Source: Lumbricus terrestris | Taxonomy: Eukaryota; Annelida; Clitellata; Crassiclitellata; Lumbricidae | Reading direction: 5' to 3' | Length of the DNA stretch: 64,000 nt | Assembly: GCA_949752735.1 (NCBI GenBank) | Contig: OX457046.1 | Coordinates: forward strand, 35,269,230 to 35,333,229 | In this document: one piece after another, positions 12,001-24,000 of the stretch | Layout of the letters: every line of letters begins with the position of its first letter | How positions within the stretch are numbered: position 1 is the first letter of the stretch | Translations under genes and position numbers: made by a program | Notes under the pieces: generated by a model | The model's input: the letters and a program-made list of their open reading frames with translations, nothing else | What the model was told of the DNA's origin: nothing | Database searches by the model: none

Positions 12001-15000
12001 GATCTGGGTGAGCATGAGTTGGCTCGGCACGTGCAGCGGTCTCGTGCTGTGAGTACACCGGGGCCACCGATTGTGACCTCGTTCGCAGATTTTGCACCCG
12101 ACTTCGTCCGTACACGTAGCACACTTCTGCGTCATAGTGCGAAAGCAGTCAAGACAGACGACAAAGCCGCACTTTCCACAGACCCAGTGGATGTTGAACA
12201 ACGTGGTGTTGCAAACGTCGCACATCTCCCGCACACCGTGGACCGGACGCTTCCAAACAACCTCGGCTGTAGGAAGGAAACAAGAATATGATATGATCGT
12301 ATCGTAAAAATAAATTGAGCATGGAAATGCAGGAAATTACATAACAAATTAAAAAATACAAAGCAATGCTTTAATGACTTAATGATCCCTTTCGCACGTT
12401 CTGCGCCAGTGCAGAGCCGTTCGTTCTGTGGTTGGTCCAAAAACCTGGAATGGGCTTCCCTTGACACCTTCCAAACTGTTCTCAATTTCACAAACGGTTG
12501 AAGACTGTTTTTCCGCTTGATCTCAGCCGGGAGCTTCTCTGAGTAGATATCTTGAAGGGTCAACATATAAATTCTGATTGATTGATTCAATACAAAAACA
12601 CATAATATAATTACAATTCAATACAGTGAATTTTCACAACGAAAGAATGAATAGTGCATTTCATCTTAGCATATCAAAGTAGTGGTATTGCATTAACAAG
12701 CCGTGTGTACATGTGCATCGTGTCTGCTACCTAACTAACCATGCGTATCATGTCAGCTACCTATGTATTGATTTCATAAAAAATTTGCCGCAAAATCAAC
12801 GAGCTTTATACAAAAAAGCGACACATATATTATAGCCAAGAAAATACGTTGCTTACAGAACGCAGGGCACCAGGTCATTGCTTCCTTCTCCTGTTCGACC
12901 AGCTCACAGAAGCGATTTCCGACGTTCTTGATGATGTACTTGGCCATGTCGATGTCTATCTGAGGAGCCGTGATCGGAATAAGAGGCATCCAAAGGGAGA
13001 CGTCTGCCCCATCAGCGTCACGGGGGCTGCAGAAGCCAACTGCCCTACACGTGCCCTTGCTTGTGGTGTTCAGCCTGTATGAACAGAAGATGAATGTGAC
13101 ACACATGCAGGTGCCTATAGAGTAAAGTGATCATGAATTTATATAGCACCACTTCAAGTGAACCTCCTCAGAGGCGCTCCCGAACTGACAGCGCCAAACC
13201 GCGATCAAAGAGAATGGTCCTCAAACGCTTGCGGAAAAGGGACAAAAAGAGAAAGTTCATAACAGAGACCGCTATGTAGCTTCTTCCAGAAAGATGGACC
13301 GACCATAGCGAAGTTATTATGGAAGTTTGAGCCAAAGATCAAATAAAACATGGCATAGTAAATTGCTAAACCAACAATTTTTCAAGAAAGAGCTCATGCC
13401 GTAGGCTACATAGCAGCACATAATCAATATTGGGAATTCTTCTATGTCTCCTCGCTGCTTGAAGGCATTTATCTTTTCACAGGTCTGTCACGCTGAGAGC
13501 ACTTCTGAATAGCTCTGCTGCGAGAAGCGCTTTACAAATGTTCATTTTAGATTAGATCAAAGTAAAGACCAGAATGGCATACAAGTTGTGGGATGTAATG
13601 GTGTACTGGCAACATCGGTGACTTGGAGCCGGAGGGGATCCAGATTCGAATCCACCTCAAGCCGCCGCGTAGGGACCTTGAGCAAGTCCTTCACTCGCAA
13701 TTGCTCAGACACTTCGGCATGAAACTCCAAAGCAGTGTCCGCACTGTAGTCGGGAGTGCCTCTAAGTATGGATCTTAAAAGGGCGCTATAGAAATGGAGA
13801 AATAGAAATGGCGTGAAACTCCAATTCAGTGTCCGCACTGTAGTCGGGAGTGCCTCTAAGTAGGGATCTTAAAAGGGCGCTATAGAAATGGAGAAATAAA
13901 TAAATAAATAAGCAAGTAATTAAACAACGCTCTAACCGGCGAAAGGCAAAGAACCGACAGAGGATCTTCGTGTTCTTATCGAGACCCTTCTGACTGGACT
14001 TGCACTCTCGGCAGATCGTAACAGCCGACACAAGGTCCAAGCACGAATCCTCCTGTACGAACGAGTTCTTCGCCAGCAAAGCATCCGGACCGTTCAACAA
14101 CTTCTTCGACAAGATGCAAGAAGGCGACTCTGCAAAAAGAAAACTTGCCACTCAACGAAAACTAGATGGTTGAAAGCAACATGCTGGAGCAAAGACAGAA
14201 GGATGCGGTCTCCATGCCCTATAAGTTTAAATCAGCTTTCAACTGCCTGGGGTGACTGCAAAATGACCTACACAGCCTTGCAAGCTGCCATAGTTAATTT
14301 CTATTCCGGTTAAACTTTCTGTCATCTGTTACTACCATATCATGTAATCTTTCTGTGTATCTGTCAGTCTGAATTAATTCTATTATTACTCATTATTACA
14401 AGTATATTAGATACAGATCTTCCAAATAACATGTAAGTAATGGACAGCCATGGTGCTTTTACCATAACTTCAAATCAAATCAAATCATTTATTGTTCCCA
14501 CAATACAACATAACATACAGAAAATAATGTAACACAATTGATAGTTAACATAGTAACACATTTGGTAGAGACTTTAGATACAGATTAGGGATCACTTGTA
14601 TCATGACTTGCTTCATGACTTCCATTATAATAAAGGTCTGTAAGTAGTACTGGTTTCACCATTAATGCGATTGCAAGCATCAATCAATTTCGTTAAGAAA
14701 AACTTACGATATATCGCAATTTAAGATTGGAGCAAAACTTCTGCTGTGAATATTTGAACTCGCGTTCCTTGCAGAACCGCATGTTAAAATCGACACAAGA
14801 TAATCGACGAGACTAAAGAACAAAAAAAAAGAAATGGGAAACTCACCATACTCGTCTCCATGGTTACGTGACATCGATTTCTTAAACTGTGCGATTTTGA
14901 TATCGCAATCATGCGACGACGTCTTTGCGTTTGAATGAGCAGAGACAAACTGAGAATGGGGAGAGTCCATCGACTCGGAATCATCCGAGTTTACCGACTC

Positions 15001-18000
15001 GTGAGGCCGAGAGTTCGTCGTCGACCCAGAACGTCGAGAGTCGACCAAATTCTTTGCAAGCTTTTTTCTCGCCTATGCAACATCGAGAAACGCAAATAAA
15101 TAAATTTGCATGAATTTGCATAAATTTTTGCAAATTTGAATAAATTTGTATAAATTTGCATAAATTTGAATAAATATGTAGCACTGTACAACGTTTTTCT
15201 TGTCTTACTCTTCAATATGAATGATAGGAAATAGAAAATATGCCACTGTTTGCACTCTGACAGTGTCAGTCCCAATCCTGGATAGCGAAGGAGGGCGACG
15301 CTAATGGTCTTTGTTATCACACAGAGACGTTAAATTGATACAACCAAAGGAAACAGGTGCTCACATCAACTGTTTATATATCATCATCACAAAAGACTCG
15401 ATTCATAACAACATTGTCCTGAGTGCAAGTGCCTGAAAACATTCCAACGTAAATTGGCCGCTTGACGTAATCTCCATGCTGTCATTGCTCACATGCTATA
15501 TGTGGGTGGTGCAGTGGGTCTGTTCGTTGCCTTGCAGCCAGAGGGTTCCAGTATCAAATCCACCTTGTAGACGCGCTGTAGTTGGGAGCGCCTCTAAGTA
15601 GATATGCCTGAAGGGGTGCTATAGCAAGTGCACACACAAACAAATAAATCAATGTAATTATGATTATATTATTATTATCCCACAAACCTTTCTGGTCATA
15701 GTCGCATCTTCCTTCCAACTGCCTTCCGTCAATTCCGGCCAAATGAGTTTGCCGTCCAATGTCTTCAGCAGCATCATGACCCCGTACAGGCCTTGAGTTT
15801 CATCGTCGCCCGTCTTAACAACATTCCGCCGGAGTTTATCCTCCTGGTTTCCAGACACACCAATCCGTGGCACGGAAGGAACTCTACCGGATACTGCCCT
15901 GGAAGAGTACGATGTTCTCCTCTTTACCGGAGTAGATTTTAGGTTCTTTAACGTAGGAAGCTTTTCAACCTTCGTGGATTGAAACTTAGCCGCAGTCTCA
16001 CTGGGCTTTTTCTTGGCAGGCGGCGGACCAGGACCAAGACGAGTATGCTTCTGTTGAACAGTGGGGTCCTCCTGCTTTATTTCCTTCACTGCTTTGGATG
16101 GCTGGTTAGAGGCCGTGGAACACCCGAGAGTGGGTTGGCGTTGCGAGAGGCTTTTTAGGAGTCTATGTTTTGCGTGTTTCAGGTCAACGACGTCGCTTGA
16201 AGTTTGGATATGTGAACTGGACCCGATCGGTTCGTTCCCTGTTGGCTCTACGGGAAGCTTCCCACCGATGAACCGCTGCATTTCCCCTAACCACGAATTG
16301 CGATGAGCGCGCTGCAGTCGGATCTGATCGACCGGATTCGCCTTCGGTCTATTGAACTCCTCGTACACTTTCGTTTGATCAAATTGATTCGGCTTCGATT
16401 GATCCAACTTACTGCTCAAACGATAATTCATGATATCCTTTGCCTGATTCGAATGATGATTCGCCGTCGGTTGATTCGCCTGACTCGTATTCACCGCTCC
16501 GTTGGAAGCATCCGTTTTCTCGCATCCCGCGACCTTCGTCGACGTCTCCACAAGGTCGACGTCGTCCACAAGATCGACGACGATCAGATTCGGAGATTTC
16601 GTCGGACTCGTGTTGCGGTGGAAGTTCCGTCCGTCTCCCCCGCTTGCGTGTCGCGCGTTCCGACTCCCCGGGGACGACCACCTCCTCTCCCGTTCGGAGT
16701 GGATAACAACCGGAATCTGCGACTGTCCCCCCTCCACCTCTCCCGCATCGCACGCCTTCCGATCGTCCGCGACCTTCGGAAGGCTAGACTCCCCCGCAGA
16801 GTGTGTATCAACTTGAGCAGTGACTGGGCTACATAATCCATTCTGAGGCATCACAGGGTAGGAGGAAGAGAAAGTGATAATGGAGCCCGTCTTTTGCAAA
16901 GGTTCTGCTACATTTGTCCTGATTGGTGGAACCGCTGGTGGGCACTGGAACCTTGCGCCAGCGTGGTAAAAGCCGGCAGTCCTCGGAAGTGTCGCAGGCG
17001 ATTGTGGACGATACCTGAAAAGCGAGCAGACCTTTCGCACGTCGTTGTGAGACGAAGGATTCGCGGTGGGAGCGGCGGTGGAATTCGAACACATCGGTGG
17101 TTGCGTTGGGACAGACTCGGAATTCGAAACTGGAGGTTGAATGGAAGTTGTTCTATGTACAGGCGGAGGAGAGTTCACTGAGATGGGAGAGGCCACAAAC
17201 TGAAATAAACAAACATAACAAACACACAGCTATGTAGCACACCAGTCATACAGTAGTCTATTGATTAGAGCATACAGCCTGCAACACATAACAAAGAGTC
17301 AGGTTTCAAGCCCCGACCGAGGCAGATACTATGTATGGAGCTTGAGCAAGTCCTTCACTCAGGGGCGGATTCAGGGGGTGGCCAATCTGGTCACGACCCC
17401 CATTTCAAAAGTGCATCGGACATGCCCCCCCATTTGGTTTCAAAAAGCATTAAATCAATGCAGCAGGAGAGAAGTGTAGGATACGACAACTAGAGAGGTC
17501 ATAGTATATTGCTTGCAGAGATTACGTCGACCAGGTGATGATGACTTTAAAGAAAGGAAAAAAGGTCACCAGATATTTTGGCAGGGAAAATTTATATATT
17601 TCCAGACATCAGACATTTCAACCAAATGACAAAAAAGGTCATCAGTTATTTTGGCAGGGTCCCCTCATCATCCATTTAACTCTTCAAACAGATTTGACCA
17701 TCTAGTAACTATGGTTCAGACCCAGTCACCTCAATTGGTCCATCCTCTCTTTCGAATATGCTGCTCCGCCCGGCCCCATCTACTCGATCTCCTCATTTTC
17801 TTCTCTCCAAACCTATTTCTTCTCTCGTGGTAGCACCTCTGAATGGTTCACCCTATTAGAGGCGCTTTATAAATGATTTAATACAATACAAAAATACAAT
17901 AGAAATTCATCCATACTCCAATCCAGTGGATACGTGCAACTAGCACAAGACAGCACAGCTTAAACATGGCAGAGAATGCACGATGCAAACAGGTGACTGC

Positions 18001-21000
18001 AATGAATTGATCCATAAGGAGTGAAGCATTTTCTTAGGTGAGAAATAGGTGCGCATATCATATGCGTGAACAACCCCAGCATGCAACGCCCACTCAGGTT
18101 TTCTCATTCTCACATGCAGTTAATTTGCGTCATCATATCATTACCTTCGACGGTGAAGTACTTGGTTGTGTAGCAGGCGTGTGCAGGGAATTTCCCGGCA
18201 TGTGCTGGGAATTTCCCGCTGCAAGGCACTGAACAGTAGTGTCTGGTTGAGACTTCAGTGGATTGTCCATGGTGCTCTGCAAGGCAGAGTCTTTGGTCGA
18301 ACAATTATCTGGCTGCCCGGAGACTGTCTCCTCCTCATCTTCAATGACTATGATTCTCATCCTCTTGCTCTGTAAGATAATCACATTCGTTCATTTATAT
18401 AACGCATTCGTTCATTTATGTAACACATTCGTTCATTTATGTAACACATTCGTTCATTTATGTAACATATTCGTTCATTTATATAACACATTTGATCATT
18501 TATGTAACACATTTGTTCATTTATATAACACATTCGTTCATTTATATAACACATTCGTTCATTTATATAACACATTCGTTCATTTATATAACACATTCGT
18601 TCATTTATATAACACATTCGCTCATTTATATAACAGTGGTTACTGTTAATTTATTAACATGATAATTAGGCGTTATATATTGTTATTTTGTTATTGTACT
18701 ATTACTCACATATATATGTCTAATAATCAGGCGATATTCAGATTACTAACTAATCACATTCATTCATTCGTTTACAGTAAGCTACTAAAAGATTTATTTC
18801 ACAATTTGTTATTATTCACATAGATATAACAATCAGTCGTTAGTGAGATCAAATGCTAAGCATATTAATTCATTTTTATAAATCAGTAAAAGTAAAATAA
18901 CATCAACGATCTAAAATTGACCTATTAGAAATGTTAATAAGAAAACTTTGTGTCTATAAATTCAATAGCAAAATCTGCTCGGTAGAATTAGAATAACACT
19001 TTATTCAATAACAAAATCTGCTCGGTAGAATTAGAATAACAGTTTAAAGACAAGAGTAAAACCAATGCAGCTCATCTTTAACCCTTCACCAACAAAAGTG
19101 TAGCACTGGTAAATGGCATGTGAAATAACCTTGGTCGGCAAAGAGCAAAAGAATTCACCGAACAGTAAATACATTCTGGTCCATTAAAATGATACGTCAA
19201 AAAGCATAAACTTCCATAATAAACCTATATAGTTGCTTAACAAAAACATCATGCACTTCTCAATAGATCTTTGCCTGTGCACATAATTATGTCCCACTGT
19301 CTGGAATGGACTTCTTCCTTATCTACACTCTACCATCCTCTGCAATGTCTGTATTGTACCTCTTTCTCTCACCGTAAAACTTTCCTTTTACTGTACCTCA
19401 CGCTGCGGCAGAGCTTTTGAAAGGCTTTTTTTTGCTGAGAGAAATAAGTAAGTAAAGTAAGTAAGTATAGCCTGTATTACTCCATCCGCAAACACACAAT
19501 GAAACATGAAAATAGATTGCAGAATATTAAAACACGGAAGCAGTGTTAATTTCGTGAACGAAACTAAAACGAGAACGAAAAAGAATAGGCAATCGTTCAC
19601 GAGAATGAAAACTAGAAAGAAATTGTGAACTAAAACTGAATAAAAACGAAAAAGAAATCATTGTGGAACGAAATAAAAACGAGAACGATAATGAAATCTT
19701 GAATGAAAACTATAGAAAATCCAAATACAAATCTGCTGGAATTTTGGAGTGCGAAGAATTTCAACGACGCGCATGAATAGGCGAATAAATTACTGTCACC
19801 CTACCACTACTCGTCTTTCTAAGCCACAACGAAGCTATTGTTAGAAGGTTGCTCTCTCCACTTCTATTGATTTTATGACTCAGCTTGATAAGTTCTCTTT
19901 AGTTAACCCTCGGCCCTTGTAAGTTCTATCTTATCTGCCTAACTCGGTCGGTCCCTCATGCACCACACTTTAATTACACCCTCGAATCGTTCCCTCCAGG
20001 CTCGGATCAATCCCTCTTGGACGAGAGGTCAGTTAATTGTATGGTTGAATGGCTCTCATTCAACGTTGCTATAGTCTATCACCCTACCCCACTAGCCTGC
20101 TAAGGGCATTAGAACAGATCGAGTGGGAGAGGGCGATTCTTTCCACCTGAATTAGGTTAATTTTATGGCTCAGTTTCTAATTCATCTTTACTTGACCCCT
20201 TCCTTTCCAGTCGCGTTGCTCCCCCCTCAATTCACCACACTTGTTCCCAAACCCGCTGAACGTCACTCACCTCTTAACCCTTTGGAGGTGAGGGGGGGGC
20301 ATAGCACTCCCTAGAACTATTCTACGTCACTTAACGCTTTTAGCGAAAAACGTGGAACCAGATTGGATTTGTTTCTCTACCTTAATGAATATGAAATACG
20401 GACACTTTGCCACAATTTAAGGTATTTTGAGCGAACGACTTTTTTGGGTGAATATTAAATTGAATTTGTTATTTTTCGTTTACATGTTCATTTGAATGAA
20501 TTTACCAATGTGCCTAAAATTGTGTATGTACTGCATACGTTGCATTCCAATGCTTCAAATCGCCTCCAAAGGGTTAATTTCGTGAACGAAAACGAAACGA
20601 AAAAGATTAATCAATAGTTCACGAAAATGAAAACGAGAACTAAAATGATTTTATGAATAAAAACTAAACTAAAACTAAAATGATTATCAAAAGTAAAACT
20701 AAAACTAAAACTAAACTGAAATGATTAACGAAGAACTAAATAAAAACTAAAATAAAAATGATTTTCTGAACTAAAATAACACTGCACGGAAGTAATAATA
20801 TTAAAGAATAGTAATAATAATGTAATAAGGTGCTACGTAAATGATCAAATATATGACACAACATATAATAACAATACTATACTTGGAGCGCCTCTGAGGA
20901 GTTTCTCTTGAAGAGGTGCTATATAAATGCCTGATTACGATTACAATTCAGCGATTCGTATAATGTAAACAATTCAGAAAACAATACCACTGCAAATTTC

Positions 21001-24000
21001 TCATGATTTTTATACACAAGGAGCATCCTACATCAACTGGAGAGTTGACGTCTTCACTTGGTCGCTTCTGTGCCAACTTCAGCGCCACCGTCCACAACTT
21101 TGTATCTACGAAAAAAAAGCACATTTTACAGACCTGACTAACATAAATTTTATTTGGCTAACTGGTCATTAGTATCATTATAATCATAATGCACTGTCAG
21201 TAAATAAGTGCAAAACGCAAGACAAGTGCGCATGAACCTATCCAGAGTTGTTTCAAGGGATCCACATAGCAGTGGAATGGGCTCTGCCTGGTGCCTAGAG
21301 GTAACAGCACTATGTTCGTTTCACACTGAAAACAGGTCTGCCTTATTTAGCCGTGGTTGGACTGGAAATGCTTCTGAGTAGATTACCTTGAAAGTGCGCC
21401 ATCCAAAAACTCAATAATAACAACAACAATAATAATAATAAAATTAAAAAACAAAAGAAACATGCTATGTAACATGAGAAAACACGGTAACACACCTGAA
21501 CTCATTGGTAAGCCGCGTATCTGAATCAACGCAGCACTTTCAGTACGCTGTTCAGATGTAGACTCATGCTGCAGCGTTAACAACTGAAAAAACAATCAAA
21601 TAATAAATTACAATTTATTCAAAATAATCGTAGAAGCTACATAAAATACTTAGCTCATAAGCAGCAGTGTAGAAATAAAAACAGTATGCGAGGTACCCTT
21701 GTAACGGTAGCAATAAACATGCAATGGCATAGCAGGGCGAGATCAAAGAGAAAAGCCACATGGTAAAAAAGTCAAGGCTGTCATAATAAAATAGTCATGG
21801 ATGTGTCATGGTAAAAACGCTATGGCTGCATCATGGTAAAAACACCATGGCTGTGTCATGATAAAAAAGTCATGGTTGTGTCATGGTGAAAAAATCATGG
21901 CTGTCATGGTGAGAAAAGTCATGGCTGTGTCATGGTAAAAAGTCATGGTTGTCACGATAACAAAAGTCATGGCTGTGTCATGGTAAAGAAGTCATGGCTG
22001 TGTCATGGTAAAAAAGCCATGGCTGCGTCATGGTAAAAAAGTCATGGCTATGTCATGGTGAAAAAGTCATGGCTGCGTCATGGTAAAAAGTCATGGCTGC
22101 ATCATGGTAAAAAAGCCATGGTTGTGTCATGGTGAAAAAATCATGGCTGTCATGGTGAGAAAAGTCATGGCTGTGTCATGGTAAAAAGTCATGGTTGTCA
22201 CGATAACAAAAGTCATGGCTGTGTCATGGTAAAGAAGTCATGGCTGTGTCATGGTAAAAAAGCCATGGCTGCGTCATGGTAAAAAAGTCATGGCTATGTC
22301 ATGGTGAAAAAGTCATGGCTGCGTCATGGTAAAAAGTCATGGCTGCATCATGGTAAAAAAGCCATAACTGTGTTATGGTACCATACAAATTGTTACAACA
22401 ACGACAATAATCGAAAACCAAACCTTTGTCTGATCGCTTGCGGCAAAAATTTGGACGCTGCGCCATTGCGACTCGTCATCATCAACGCTGTTGTAGACTT
22501 GAACTTTCCGACCGATCGCAAGAGACGGGGAAGAAAGCAGGAGAAGCTGAGAACAATGGCCGTCGATCCAATCCAACACCGCTCTTTTGTCTTCCCCAAA
22601 GACTCTCGATAAATCTTCCACCTGTATGAAATTAACAGACAATAGACTCAAAAGACAATAGAAACAATAGACTCATGGCACCGACCTACGGGTACGGAGG
22701 ATGAGGACATGTTTTGAGGACAACGCTTTCTCGGATGCTGGTCCCGGATGTTTACATCCGATTGGCCACCTCAGTCGACTCTTTCAAATCAAAGCTTAAA
22801 TCTTATCTGTTTGCTAAGGTTTATCCCGCAGTTAGCCGTCTGTGAGGCCCCTTGTAGCGGTATGGCTGCTTTAAGGCGCCATATAAATTGTCATTTTTAT
22901 TGTTGTATTATTATGGCAATGGGATGTGGTGGTGTAGTGGCAAGTTCGGCGCCTTGTGACCGAAGGGTCGCATGTTCGAATCCACCTCAAGCCACTACGT
23001 AACGACCTTGGACAAGTTGCTCACCAAGAATTGTCTGTGAGGAACGCAACGGAAAACCACCTCACTCATCTCATCCCTGGAAGCATAAAGCGAATGAACC
23101 TGCCTTTGGGCAAAGAACACATCATCGTCATCATCATCATACGTATGACCCGTTCACAATTTCAACAATTTCATCCGAGTAAGAAGTGAAATAATGTAAA
23201 ATCACAAATAACTATGTTTGTATAATAACTAAGTTTGTATAATAACTATGTTTGCATAATAACTATGTTTGCATAATAACTATGTTTGCATACTAACCAT
23301 GTTTGTATAATAACTATGTTTGTATAATAACCATGTTTGTATAATAACTATGTATAATAACTACGTTTGTATAATATTAAACCATGTTTGTATAATAACC
23401 GTGTTTGTATAATAACCATGTTTGCAAAATAACTATGTTTGTATAACAAAGTCTATGTTTGTAACATCACATGCGACTTACTTTGAATGGTGCAACGGAA
23501 AGCAAGGATTTGGAAGCCACACTTTTGTCGCAAAAGAACTCGACAAGGACAGTTTTCCTTGACGCCTGGTCGTCGACTCCAAGAGGACGAAAAGCCTGCA
23601 AAGAAATTCGCAAAATGAATACAGCCTCATCACCGCATCCCTCCCTCCACAGTTGCCTCTTGTATCTGGTACAAAGATCCCGTCTGAATTCAGCAAGGAT
23701 GGTCTCACAAGGTTCCTTCTGATCTGATGTGCAAGTCCCAATCTGCTGTTTCTCCTCACAATCTCCGCTCCCCGTACCATCTTGATCTCCCATTGCACAA
23801 GGAATTAACGGGGGCAACATCGTCCAGGTCTTTACAATCGCAGGTACTTCATCAAAATCTTATCCCCATCACACGCTCTAACATTTCGCTCGGGGGGTCT
23901 CTTCCTCATCTGCTTGAAAGACAATGCAATACAAGCACAATAAAAGGAGGGAACTTATTAAGTGGTACTATGATATTTGCATCTGGTTTCTCCGTAATAT

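Noticed and set aside
16061..16836. Plus- and minus-strand frames over KDM3 exon 8 (up to 177 codons)
   Set aside because: Shadows of exon 8, which continues in phase with its neighbours on the minus strand.
18385..22383. Possible CRISPR-like regular repeats
   Set aside because: The 17-21-bp units are directly adjacent with no spacers and lie in animal introns. They are minisatellites.
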